From Thermoanaerobaculales bacterium (GTDB taxonomy: Bacteria; Acidobacteriota; Thermoanaerobaculia; Thermoanaerobaculales; Sulfomarinibacteraceae), in the NCBI GenBank assembly GCA_025456385.1, contig JALOKS010000209.1:1-14235 (forward strand): a stretch of DNA of 14,235 bases. Reading direction: 5' to 3'. A program made the translations under genes and the position numbers. Numbering within the stretch: position 1 is the first letter of the stretch; every line of letters begins with the position of its first letter. The notes beneath the pieces were generated by a model, which did no database searches, was not told where the DNA came from, and was given only the letters and a program-made list of their open reading frames with translations. Positions 1 through 9,292 of the stretch are shown here, piece after piece.

Positions 1-1428
<1,428 letters not shown>

Positions 1429-1430
1429 GC

Positions 1431-1538
1431 TTGAAATTCTCAATTCTGAATTTTGAATTCTCAATTCCCACCCACCCCCGCGGGAAGTGGGGAGGCCGGG
1501 TGACATTCAAAATTCAAAACTCAAAATTCAAAATTCAA
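1431..1538. repeat. Inverted heptamer element between sufB and sufC
   Basis: The left arm (1431-1467) is about five degenerate 7-bp units of the type TTTGAAT. The right arm (1503-1538) is about five units of the complementary type ATTCAAA. They flank a C/G-rich core (1468-1502) that starts CCACCCACCCCCG and carries its own short CCC/GGG dyads. The two arms could pair over about 35 bp with mismatches. The AT-rich arms contrast sharply with the neighbouring genes. The core resembles the one at 5312-5348. It fills nearly all of the gap, leaving only GGAGC a few bases before the sufC ATG as a possible ribosome-binding site. Heptanucleotide tandem repeats are a known class of dispersed bacterial repeat (for example the cyanobacterial STRR repeats); this exact unit I cannot assign. 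Confidence 0.85.
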
Positions 1539-1561
1539 GATCTCGACCTCTCGGAGCTGAC

Positions 1562-2335
<774 letters not shown>

Positions 2336-2339
<4 letters not shown>

Positions 2340-3658
2340 GCGGAGCCGAGGTGGCGACCGCCGGAACCCCCTTCGCCCGCGCCCTGGAGGCCGCCGCCGC
2401 GGCGCCGGCGCCGGCCGCGCTGCAGCGCCTGCGCTCCGCCGGCCGGGCGCGCTTCGCCGCAGCCGGCCTGCCGGACCGGCGGCAGGAGGCCTGGCGCTTC
2501 ACCCGCCTCCGGGCGCTCGAAGGGCTCGATTTCGAGCCGCCGCCGGCCGCGATCCCGCGGATCGACGTCGACCGCTGGCGGCGGCCCGGCTCGCCGCTGC
2601 TCGTCTTCGTCGACGGCCGTTTCTCCCCGGAGCTCTCGAGCCCCGGCGAGCTCGCCGACGGCGTCGTGCTGACCAACCTGCCGCTGGCCGCCGCCACCGG
2701 CTCGGCGGTGGTCGAGGCCCACCTCGGCCGCCTCGCCGCGCTCGACCGGCACCCCTTCGCGGCGCTCGGAACCGCCCTGCTCGCGGACGGCGCCGTGCTC
2801 TGGGTCCCGGAGCGGACGGCCGTCGCAGCGCCGGTCCAGCTCCTCTTCCTGTCCACAGCATCACCCGCGCCGACGGTCTGCGCGCCGCGCCTCCTGGTGG
2901 TCGCCGACGCCGGCTCCCGGCTGAGCTTCGAGGAGCACCACGTCGGTTCCGGTCCGGCCGTGCTCGCCTGCCCGGTGAGCGAGATCGTGCTCGGGCCCGA
3001 CGCTGCCGTCGAGCACGTGGTGGTGCAGGAGGTGTCCGAGGCGGCGAGCCTGGTGGCGCTGCGCCACGTCGAGCTCGCGGCGGGCTCCCGCTACAGCTCC
3101 CAGGCGATCTCCCTCGGCGGCGCCCTCGCCCGCACCGACATCGAGGTGGTGCTCGCGGGCGAGCGCGCCGAGGCGGCGCTCGACGGGCTCTCCCTGACCG
3201 ACGGCGAGCAGCAGGCCGAGTCGCACGTGCTGGTGCGCCACGCCCGGCCCCACGGCTCGAGCACCCAGCTCTACAAGAGCGTCCTCGGCGGCGCCTCGCG
3301 CTCGGTCTTCAACGGCCGCATCGTCGTCGACCCCGGCGCCCAGAAGACCGACGCCAGGCAGTCCAACCGCAACCTCGTGCTGTCCGACGCGGCGGTCGCC
3401 AACTCCAACCCGCAGCTCGAGATCTTCGCCGACGACGTGCGCTGCACCCACGGCTCGACGGTCGGCCGCCTCGACGACGAGGCCCTGTTCTACCTGCGCT
3501 CGCGCGGCCTCGACCGGACGGAGGCGCAGGCGATGCTCGTCCGGGCCTTCGCCGGCGAGATCCTCGACCGCATCCGCGAGCCCGAGCCGCGCGAGCGGGT
3601 GGCCGCCCTGGTAGCCGGCAAGCTCGCGGCCCTGACGACGGCGGGAGGCGCGCCGTGA
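2336..3658 (+). CDS. sufD: SufD, Fe-S cluster scaffold subunit
   Basis: SufD is the paralogue of SufB that pairs with it in the cytoplasmic SufBC2D complex and is needed for iron acquisition during cluster assembly. The 440-aa product has a variable, Ala/Pro-rich N-terminal region (to about residue 60), including the SufD-typical RRQEAWRFTRL (about 48-58). A beta-helix core follows, then the conserved C-terminal block with AQKTDARQSNRNLVLS and DDVRCTHGSTVGRLD. His372 in that last motif corresponds to the functionally important His360 of E. coli SufD. The C-terminal helical segment FYLRSRGLDRTEAQAMLVRAF is typical of SufB/SufD. The ATG overlaps the sufC stop and the TGA overlaps the sufS GTG start, so expression is tightly coupled. 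The N-terminus is diverged, but length and reading frame are intact. Confidence 0.96.
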
Positions 3659-4905
3659 GCTCCGGCGCGGCGGCGACGGCCGCGGCCCGCCTCGACCTCG
3701 AGCGGGTGCGCGCCGAGTTTCCGGCCCTCCGCCAGGAGGTGCACGGGAGGCCGCTCGTCTACCTCGACAACGCCGCCACCACCCAGAAGCCGCGGGCGGT
3801 CATCGACGCGGTGCGCGGCTTCTACGAGCGCGACTGCGCCAACGTCCACCGCGGCGTGCACGTGCTGTCGCAGCGCGCGACGGTCGCCTTCGAGCAGGCC
3901 CGCACCGCCGTCAAGGCCCACCTCGGCGCGGCCGACAGCCGCGAGATCGTCTTCACCCGCGGCGCCACCGAGGCGGTCAACCTGGTGGCCGCGAGCTTCG
4001 TGCGGCCGCGGCTCGGACACGGCGACGAGGTGCTGGTCTCGCACATGGAGCACCACTCCAACATCGTCCCCTGGCAGCTGCTGTGCGCCGAGCGCGGCGC
4101 CACCCTCAAGGTCATCCCGATCGACGACCGCGGCGACATCATCCTCGAGGAGTACGAGAGGCTGCTCTCGGAGCGCACGAAGATCGTCGGCGTCGTCCAC
4201 ATCTCGAATGCCCTGGGCACCGTCAACCCGATCGCCGAGATGGTGGCGGCCGCGCACGCCCGCGGCGTGCCGGTGCTGGTCGACGGCGCCCAGGCGGTGC
4301 CCCACGCGGCGGTCGACGTCCGCGCCCTCGGCTGCGACTTCTACGTCTTCTCGGGCCACAAGGTCTACGGCCCCTCGGGCATCGGCGCCCTCTACGGCAG
4401 GCGCGAGCACCTCCTGGAGATGGTCCCCTACCAGGGCGGCGGCGACATGATCCTCTCGGTGAGCTTCGCCGGCACCACCTACCAGGAGCCGCCGCACCGC
4501 TTCGAGGCCGGCACGCCCAACATCGAAGGCGCCATCGGCCTCGCCGCGGCGCTCCGTTTTCTGCAGGGCCTCGGCCTCGAGGCCGTCGCCGCCCACGAGG
4601 CGGAGCTGCTGGCGGACGCCACCGCGGCGGTGCTCGAGATCCCCGGCGTGCGCCTGATCGGCAACGCCCGTCGGCGGGCCGCGGTCCTGTCCTTCGTCAT
4701 GGACGGCATCCACCCGCACGACATCGGCACCATCCTCGACACCGAGGGCGTCGCGGTGCGGGCCGGCCACCACTGCGCCCAGCCGGTGATGGCGCGCTAC
4801 GGCGTCTCCGCGACCGTGCGCGCCTCCTTCGGCGCCTACAACACGGCTGCCGAGATCGAGGCCCTGGTGCGCGGGCTGCACCGGGTCAGGGAGGTCATGG
4901 GCTGA
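3655..4905 (+). CDS. sufS: SufS, class II cysteine desulfurase
   Basis: SufS is a PLP-dependent enzyme that converts L-cysteine to L-alanine and holds the sulfur as a persulfide for transfer to SufU. The 416-aa product has the class II (SufS/CsdA) layout: N-terminal YLDNAATTQKP (about 36-46), the HMEHHSN block, the PLP lysine in FSGHKVYGPSGIG (Lys236), and the persulfide cysteine in RAGHHCAQPVM (Cys374) on the short loop characteristic of class II. It ends with the usual VRASFGAYNTAAEIEAL segment. The start is GTG at 3655, chosen because it overlaps the sufD TGA as GTGA and leaves the usual N-terminal length. The stop overlaps the sufU ATG (TGATG). The enzyme is cytosolic and looks fully intact. 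Confidence 0.97.
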   Translation: MSSGAAATAAARLDLERVRAEFPALRQEVHGRPLVYLDNAATTQKPRAVIDAVRGFYERDCANVHRGVHVLSQRATVAFEQARTAVKAHLGAADSREIVFTRGATEAVNLVAASFVRPRLGHGDEVLVSHMEHHSNIVPWQLLCAERGATLKVIPIDDRGDIILEEYERLLSERTKIVGVVHISNALGTVNPIAEMVAAAHARGVPVLVDGAQAVPHAAVDVRALGCDFYVFSGHKVYGPSGIGALYGRREHLLEMVPYQGGGDMILSVSFAGTTYQEPPHRFEAGTPNIEGAIGLAAALRFLQGLGLEAVAAHEAELLADATAAVLEIPGVRLIGNARRRAAVLSFVMDGIHPHDIGTILDTEGVAVRAGHHCAQPVMARYGVSATVRASFGAYNTAAEIEALVRGLHRVREVMG

Positions 4906-5309
4906 TGTCGGACCTGCGCGAGCTCTACCAGGAGCTGATCCTCGACCACACCAAGCGGCCGCGCAACTGCTACGTCATGAGCTGCGCCAACCGCACGGCC
5001 GACGGCCACAACCCGTTGTGCGGCGACACCGTCAAGGTCTACCTGCGCATCGAGGGCGGCGTCATCGAGGAGATCAGCTTCCAGGGCCACGGCTGTGCGA
5101 TCTGCACCGCCTCCACCTCGCTCATGACCGAGGCCGTCAAGGGCAGGAGCGTGACCGAGGCGAGGGAGATCTTCGCCGGCTTCCACGACATGCTCACCGG
5201 CGTCGCCGCCGAGCAGGGCCTCGAGCTCGGCAAGCTGCAGGTCTTCGAGGGCGTGCGCGAGTACCCGGTGCGGGTCAAGTGCGCGACCCTGGCGTGGCAC
5301 ACCTTTTGA
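4905..5309 (+). CDS. sufU: SufU, zinc-dependent sulfurtransferase
   Basis: SufU takes the persulfide sulfur from SufS and passes it to the SufBC2D scaffold; it is the usual partner of SufS in SUF systems that lack SufE. The 134-aa product carries the zinc/sulfur residues of the family: Cys39 and Asp41 in NPLCGD, Cys64 in GHGCAICTAS, and Cys126 in VKCATLAW. It also has the SufU-type spacer between the second and third cysteines and lacks the His of IscU. The start ATG 4905 overlaps the sufS stop. The protein ends only four residues after CATLA (WHTF), whereas B. subtilis SufU runs about 15 residues further. The stop codon sits inside TTTTGAATT, a unit of the AT-rich heptamer repeat, so the C-terminal tail may have been cut by the repeat. 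All metal ligands are retained, so activity is plausible. Confidence 0.95.
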   Translation: MSDLRELYQELILDHTKRPRNCYVMSCANRTADGHNPLCGDTVKVYLRIEGGVIEEISFQGHGCAICTASTSLMTEAVKGRSVTEAREIFAGFHDMLTGVAAEQGLELGKLQVFEGVREYPVRVKCATLAWHTF

Positions 5310-5380
5310 ATTCCCACCCACCCCGGGGACCTTGGGAGGGCGGCCGGGAATTCAAAATTCAAAATTCAAAATTCAAAATC
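5304..5380. repeat. Heptamer element between sufU and sufT
   Basis: A single left unit TTTTGAATT (5304-5312) contains the sufU stop codon. A C/G-rich core follows (CCCACCCACCCCGG and onward, to about 5348), then four-plus tandem copies of ATTCAAA (about 5349-5380) just upstream of sufT. Core sequence and arm orientation match the element at 1431-1538, showing that the two are copies of one composite repeat. Confidence 0.88.
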
Positions 5381-5398
5381 GAATCTGCGAGCACGCTG

Positions 5399-5603
5399 AT
5401 GTCTGACCTCCGCGACGCCGTCATCGAGGTGCTGAAGACGGTCTACGACCCCGAGATCCCGGTCAACATCTGGGAGGTCGGGCTGATCTACGAGGTCGCC
5501 GTCGACGACGGCGCCAACGTCCGCATCCTCATGAACCTGGGACCCGCCCTGGGACCCGGAGATGATGAGCGAGGCGGCGAAGCTCGAGCTGGACATGTTC
5601 TGA
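5399..5603 (+). pseudogene. sufT: SufT-like MIP18/DUF59 protein, internally deleted and frameshifted
   Basis: SufT proteins (MIP18/DUF59 family, about 100 aa) assist Fe-S cluster maturation or delivery in the cytoplasm. The N-terminal half reads normally from ATG 5399 in frame 2 (MSDLRDAVIEVLKTVYDPEI, then the family-typical PVNIWEVGLIY) to ILMNL at about 5539. The family's C-terminal end then appears in frame 3 from 5538 (WDPPWDPEMMSEAAKLELDM, then F) to TGA 5601-5603. About 34 residues that normally lie between these halves, including the conserved thr/pro/cys-containing loop and the central helix, are missing. The visible 68 residues therefore represent about two thirds of the gene. The junction shares CTG on both sides, consistent with a short-homology deletion. 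It is placed last in the suf operon, where sufT is commonly found, and is flanked on both sides by oppositely oriented heptamer arrays. An assembly collapse is possible. Confidence 0.88.
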
Positions 5604-5605
5604 TA

Positions 5606-5638
5606 AATTTTGAATTCTCAATTTGGAATTTTGAATTT
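5606..5638. repeat. Heptamer array downstream of sufT (TTTGAAT orientation)
   Basis: Four to five imperfect units of TTTGAAT / TCTCAAT type begin three bases after the sufT stop. The orientation is opposite to the arrays at 5349-5380 and 5821-5847, so this array forms an inverted pair with each of them. Confidence 0.85.
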
Positions 5639-5682
5639 CGGGCCCGGCGCCCACACGGGAGTGATCTGAACGGGTGAAACAC

Positions 5683-5805
5683 GCTGATAATCAGCCATTT
5701 CGACCGGGCGGTCTGTCACGGCGCAGCCCGTAGGGGCGAAGCCGGAAGCGAGCGGAGAAATCTGGGCGAGCCGTAAAACCGCCACCTCCTACAGTTGAGA
5801 ACCAA
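5683..5805. other. Dyad-rich intergenic segment, possible structured repeat or RNA
   Basis: No gene is visible between 5604 and 5844. The segment holds a perfect short palindrome GCTGATAATCAGC (5683-5695), then nested complementary pairs on one strand: GGCGGT near 5706 with ACCGCC near 5779, CGGC with GCCG inside it, and GCCC with GGGC inside that. The outer boundary shows GTAGG near 5730 and CCTAC near 5788. On the minus strand it contains AGATTTCTCCGCTCGC and ends TGACAG, reminiscent of dispersed intergenic repeats in environmental genomes; that resemblance is from memory only. It matches no riboswitch or tRNA that I recognise. Confidence 0.4.
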
Positions 5806-5820
5806 CACTGCTGCCGTGCG

Positions 5821-5847
5821 GAATTCAAAATTCAAAATTCAAAATTA
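5821..5847. repeat. Heptamer array at the 3' end of the SDR gene
   Basis: Three tandem ATTCAAA units plus a partial one (GAATTCAAAATTCAAAATTC and onward). The array directly abuts, and on the minus strand provides the TAA region of, the short-chain dehydrogenase gene. Confidence 0.88.
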
Positions 5848-6675
5848 ACAATTGTTGCTCGCCGCTTCGGCGAGCAACTCGGTGAACGGACACGAGCCCG
5901 GCAGGTTCTGGCCGCCGTCGACGACGAGCACGGTGCCGGTGATGTAGGCGGCGAGCGGCGAGGCGAGGAAGACCGCCGCGGCCCCGATGTCCCCGACGGC
6001 GCCGAAGCGGCCGAGCGGGATCGCGGCCCGCAGGCGGTTGCGGAAGCTCTCGTCGTCGGGCGCGAGCCGTCGCATGCCCTCGGTGCCCTCGATCGGCCCC
6101 GGCGCCACCGAGTTGCAGCGGATGCCGTGGCGCCCCCACTCGAGGGCGAGGTTGCGCATCAGGTGGTCGACGCCGGCCTTGGCGGCGCCGACGTGGACCT
6201 GCAGCGGGTAGGGGATGAAGGCCTGGCCCGCGGAGAGGAAGAGGATGGTGCCGCGGGTCGCCTTGAGCTGCGCGAAGGCGGCGCGGCTGGCGTTGAAGGA
6301 GCCGAGGAGGTCGATGTCGACCACCGCCTTGAAGCCGCCGGCGGACAGGTCCTCGGCCGGGCAGGGAAAGTTGCCGGCGGCGCCGCAGACCAGATGGCGG
6401 ACGGGCCCGAGGCTTTCCCGGGTCACCTCCATCGCCCGCGCCAGGGCGTCGTAGTCGCGCACGTCGGCGACCTCGGTCAGGACCTTCGCGCCGAGGCCCT
6501 CGAGCTCCCGCCGCGCGGTCGCGAGGCGCTCCGCGGAGCGGCCGCAGATCGCGAGGTCGGCGCCGAGCGCCGCGAAGCACGCGGCGATGCCGAGGTTGAT
6601 GCCGCTGCCGCCGCCGGTGACGAACACCACCTGGCCGGCGAACAGGTCGCTGGGCAGGAACCGTCGCAGATCCAT
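5845..6675 (-). CDS. SDR oxidoreductase, 2,4-dienoyl-CoA reductase-like
   Basis: Classical-fold short-chain dehydrogenase of 276 aa, cytosolic, NAD(P)-dependent. TGGGSGI (20-26) is the Rossmann dinucleotide motif, CGAAGN (98-103) is the NNAG-equivalent, and the C-terminal TGTVLVVDGGQ is intact. Instead of the usual YxxxK it has QVHVGAAKAGVD with Lys166. This His/Ser-type replacement of the Tyr, together with INLGIAACFA and GPIEGTEGM, is characteristic of the 2,4-dienoyl-CoA reductase (DECR/PDCR) branch, which reduces 2,4-dienoyl-CoA during beta-oxidation of polyunsaturated fatty acids. I chose ATG 6675 because AAAGG lies about 8 bases upstream. A GTG at 6684 would add three residues, but it touches the same AAAGG. 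It lies 52 bp downstream of the PPK2 gene on the same strand and may share its transcript. The exact substrate is inferred from family features. Confidence 0.86.
   Translation of the reverse strand: MDLRRFLPSDLFAGQVVFVTGGGSGINLGIAACFAALGADLAICGRSAERLATARRELEGLGAKVLTEVADVRDYDALARAMEVTRESLGPVRHLVCGAAGNFPCPAEDLSAGGFKAVVDIDLLGSFNASRAAFAQLKATRGTILFLSAGQAFIPYPLQVHVGAAKAGVDHLMRNLALEWGRHGIRCNSVAPGPIEGTEGMRRLAPDDESFRNRLRAAIPLGRFGAVGDIGAAAVFLASPLAAYITGTVLVVDGGQNLPGSCPFTELLAEAASNNC
5848..5878 (-). terminator. Hairpin overlapping the end of the SDR gene
   Basis: A perfect 10-bp GC-rich stem, GTTGCTCGCC (5854-5863) with GGCGAGCAAC (5869-5878) around a 5-base loop, lies in the last SDR codons. On the minus strand it is followed by AATTGTTAATTTTGAATTTT, which includes the stop codon and the heptamer array. 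The T-rich tract looks like the tail of an intrinsic terminator placed partly inside the coding sequence. Confidence 0.6.
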
Positions 6676-6727
6676 CTCGTGCACCTTTCACGAAGCCGGT
6701 GCGGCCCGTCCCTCTGAGACGCCCGCT

Positions 6728-8314
6728 TCAGGCCTTCTTCTTCTTCGTGCTCCTCTCGGAGCCGGATCGATGACCATCGCCCTCGCGCGCGAGCGCGCCC
6801 TCGAGCGCCTCGGCGACCGTGCGCAGGACCTTGAGCCGCGCGGAGCGCTTGCAGTTCGCCTCGACCAGGGTCCACGGCGCGTCGAGCGCCGAGGTCCGCT
6901 CCACCATCTCCTGGACCGCGCGCTCATAGAGCTCCCACTTCTCGCGGTTGCGCCAGTCCTCGTCGGTGATCTTCCAGCGCTTGTAGTCGATGCTCTGCCG
7001 CTCCTCGAAGCGGCGCAGCTGCTCCTCGGGCGTGACGTGGAGCCAGAACTTGACGAGCACGATCCCGAAGCCGGTCAGCTGCCGCTCGAACTGGTTGATC
7101 TCGGAGTAGGCGCGCCGCCACTCGAGCGGCGAGGCGAGGCCCTCGACCCGTTCCACGAGCACCCGGCCGTACCACGAGCGGTCGAAGATGGTGACCCGGC
7201 CGCTCCGCCGCAGCTGGCGCCAGAAGCGCCAGAGGTAGTGGTGCGCCGCCTCCTCGTCGTTCGGCGCCGCGATCGGGATCACCCGGTAGTCGCGGGCGTC
7301 GAGGGCGCGGGTGAGCCGCCGGATGGCGCCGCCCTTGCCGCTCGCGTCCCAGCCCTCGAACACGCACACCAGGGAGACGCCGCGCTCGCGGGCCTCGCGG
7401 AACAGGCTGTTGACCCGGCCCTGCTGCCGCGGCAGCTCCTCGGCGTACTCGTCCTTCGAGGCCGTCTGCCTCATGTCGAGGTCGGTGAGCACGTTGTGGC
7501 GCCGCGTCCCGTCGAGGATCGCCGCCGCCGCGTCGCCCGCGCGCTCGGCGGGGACCGCGCCATCGGGATCGGTTCGCCGCCGCAGCTTGCTCCCGTTCGG
7601 CGGGCGCACCGCGAGCCGGGCGCTGACCGCATCCCGGATCGCGGTCGCGACCGTCAGCGAGCGGTAGTGCGGGTCCATCCCCTCGACGATCTGCCACGGC
7701 GCCTGCGGGATCGAGGTCGCGCGGATGGTCTGCTCGGCGACCTCGATGAAGCGCTCGTACATCCGCCAGTGCTTCCAGTCGAGCTCGGTGATGCGCCAGC
7801 GCTGCAGCGGGTCCTTCTCGAGGGCCTTGAGGCGGCGCTTCTGCTGCGCCCGGCCGAGGTGCATCCAGAACTTGAGGATCAGGGCGCCGTCGTCGGCCAG
7901 CACCCGCTCGAAGCCCGCGCACTCGTCGAGCTGCGCCTCGTACTCGGCGGCGCTGCTCGCGCCGTAGACGTGGTCGAGGAAGGGGCGCGAGTACCAGGCG
8001 CTGAGGAAAAGGCCGAGCCGGCCCTTCGCCGGCACGTCGCGCCAGTAGCGCCAGAAGCGCGGCCGCTCGCGCTCCTCGTCGGAAGGCGGCTGGTAGGCCG
8101 AGGACTCGATCCAGCGCGGGTCCATCCACTCGTTCAGGAGGTTGATGGTCTCGCTCTTGCCGGCGCCGTTGACCCCTGAGAAGAGCACCAGCACCGGGAA
8201 GCCGGCGCTGCGCAGGCGCTGCTGCAGATCGACCAGCTCGACCCGCAGGCCGGGGATCACCGCCTCGAAGTCCTTCTTGGCCACCGCGCGCCCGAGCTCA
8301 GCGGTCTCGAACAT
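6728..8314 (-). CDS. pap: Polyphosphate:AMP phosphotransferase (two-domain PPK2)
   Basis: Cytosolic PPK2-family kinase of 528 aa with two fused PPK2 domains, the architecture of PAP, which phosphorylates AMP to ADP using polyphosphate. Domain 1 has Walker A GVNGAGKS (47-54) and the lid-region LFLSAWYSRP (102-111). Domain 2 has Walker A GWDASGKG (321-328) and IFDRSWYGR (376-384), followed by the conserved YSEINQFE and VKFWLH. The Asp-Arg of the domain 2 motif is replaced by Ser-Ala in domain 1, so domain 2 is the better catalytic candidate. The C-terminus is a basic tail (STKKKKA). ATG 8314 has GAGG 9 bases upstream and is well supported. The SDR gene follows 52 bp downstream. Length is close to known PAPs (about 475-500 aa). 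A PPK2 acting on other nucleotides cannot be excluded. Confidence 0.93.
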   Translation of the reverse strand: MFETAELGRAVAKKDFEAVIPGLRVELVDLQQRLRSAGFPVLVLFSGVNGAGKSETINLLNEWMDPRWIESSAYQPPSDEERERPRFWRYWRDVPAKGRLGLFLSAWYSRPFLDHVYGASSAAEYEAQLDECAGFERVLADDGALILKFWMHLGRAQQKRRLKALEKDPLQRWRITELDWKHWRMYERFIEVAEQTIRATSIPQAPWQIVEGMDPHYRSLTVATAIRDAVSARLAVRPPNGSKLRRRTDPDGAVPAERAGDAAAAILDGTRRHNVLTDLDMRQTASKDEYAEELPRQQGRVNSLFREARERGVSLVCVFEGWDASGKGGAIRRLTRALDARDYRVIPIAAPNDEEAAHHYLWRFWRQLRRSGRVTIFDRSWYGRVLVERVEGLASPLEWRRAYSEINQFERQLTGFGIVLVKFWLHVTPEEQLRRFEERQSIDYKRWKITDEDWRNREKWELYERAVQEMVERTSALDAPWTLVEANCKRSARLKVLRTVAEALEGALAREGDGHRSGSERSTKKKKA

Positions 8315-8475
8315 GGAATGTCACCTCGGCTCTCGCTGACAGGATAACCGAGGAACTCCAGCGTCACCCCAGAGGACGCCTGCTCCTGTACCGACGGCGC
8401 GGTCCCTCCGCTGGAGAAGGCTGATGACGATCGTTGATTCGCAGAGCTCCTGGAGCCGGTGGGCTCGACACGAAA

Positions 8476-8506
8476 GCGGCGGTGGGCGCACGCGTCCCAC
8501 CGCCGC
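8476..8506 (-). terminator. Rho-independent terminator of the metallopeptidase gene
   Basis: A perfect 11-bp stem GCGGCGGTGGG / CCCACCGCCGC around a 9-base loop lies about 20 bases downstream of the minus-strand metallopeptidase stop. On that strand it is followed by TTTCGT, a short T tract. The remaining 8315-8475 holds the 5' region of the PPK2 gene, where I see no convincing promoter. Confidence 0.75.
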
Positions 8507-8527
8507 TGCATCAGCGCGGTCAGCGGA

Positions 8528-9292
8528 TCATTCGTTGGGCCAGGAGCCCCAGTTGCTGCAGTGGCCGCCGACGTCGGTGCCGGTGAGCTCCTGCTGGAGG
8601 CCCGAGTACGCGGCGTTCATGACGGCGAGCGGCGAGAAGTGCAGGCCGCCCGCGCCGGCGTCGCGGTAGATCTTGCCGAAGTGGGCCTGGCTGAGGCCGT
8701 GTCCGGTCTCGTGCAGCACCACCGTCTCGATGTCGAAGGTGTCGTTGTAGTAGATCTCGCGGAAGGCGACGTCGCTCTTCCCGTTACCGTCGATGTCGGT
8801 ACCTGTGAAGACGAACGTGAACGTCACACCGAGGATGTATCCGCTGCCCCCGGGCGCGATGGAATCGAAGAACCCGGCTGGCAGCCACCCGGCATGGGTC
8901 AGGTCCGCCAGCCAACCCTGAAGCCCCCCGAAGCCCAGAAGATACTGCACATACCCGAAGTCGTATCCGTAGTCTGGAATCTCGACCAAGGGGATCGTCG
9001 AGCAGATGACCTCCTGCCAGCTGTCCATTGCCCGGTCGATCGCGGCGTTGACAGCGCCCGCAGCAACGTCGGAGGTCATGTCGATCTGGTCGGTCGTCCA
9101 GTAGATCTCGTTGACGCCGTAGCGCCGTGGGTCGCCAGGAACCCAGTCGCCCGAGAGCTGCTTGTTGCCGCGATTGTTGGCGTAGATGATCTGCCCGGCC
9201 TCGCCCCCCTCGCCGCTCGTGATGTACTCCGCGTAGGCGACCCGCACGTCCATTCCCATCGCGGCCAGGGTCTCGTTCATCTCGACCAGCAT
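8528..9292 (-). CDS. Metzincin-like zinc metallopeptidase
   Basis: A 254-aa product with the zinc-binding sequence HETGHGLSQAH (His194, Glu195, His198, His204), followed by AVMNAAYSG, a likely Met-turn (Met225). This HExxHxxxxxH plus Met-turn layout is that of metzincin (matrixin-type) endopeptidases. The usual Gly at the eighth position of HExxHxxGxxH is Ser here. Before the active site, DIDGNGKSD (166-174) resembles a Ca-binding DxDxNxxxD loop. The N-terminal YANNRGNKQL...WVPGDPRR segment precedes the catalytic domain. From ATG 9292 there is no signal peptide. A strong Shine-Dalgarno and ATG at 9345 in another frame encode a hydrophobic start (SLGTSLLMVGVG), so the true start may have been shifted by one base in a G-run. 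Such enzymes are usually exported; the location here is uncertain. It has its own promoter and terminator and is divergent from the phosphodiesterase gene. Confidence 0.75.
   Translation of the reverse strand: MLVEMNETLAAMGMDVRVAYAEYITSGEGGEAGQIIYANNRGNKQLSGDWVPGDPRRYGVNEIYWTTDQIDMTSDVAAGAVNAAIDRAMDSWQEVICSTIPLVEIPDYGYDFGYVQYLLGFGGLQGWLADLTHAGWLPAGFFDSIAPGGSGYILGVTFTFVFTGTDIDGNGKSDVAFREIYYNDTFDIETVVLHETGHGLSQAHFGKIYRDAGAGGLHFSPLAVMNAAYSGLQQELTGTDVGGHCSNWGSWPNE

Noticed and set aside
3490..4881. Long antisense ORF opposite sufS, and similar long ORFs opposite pap, MBL and GDPD genes
   Set aside because: Low-complexity Arg/Ala/Gly/Val-rich translations typical of shadows in high-GC DNA; the opposite strand has clear family motifs.
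5349..5380. CRISPR array from tandem ATTCAAA repeats
   Set aside because: Units are 7 bp and directly contiguous with no spacers, and there are no cas genes.
5700..5790. tRNA or known riboswitch in the sufT-SDR gap
   Set aside because: Stem pairs exist, but there is no cloverleaf with T-loop consensus and no motif of a riboswitch class that I can recognise.
8315..8475. Promoter for the PPK2 gene
   Set aside because: Only a TATCCT-like element near 8335-8345 is seen, with no matching -35, so I did not annotate it.
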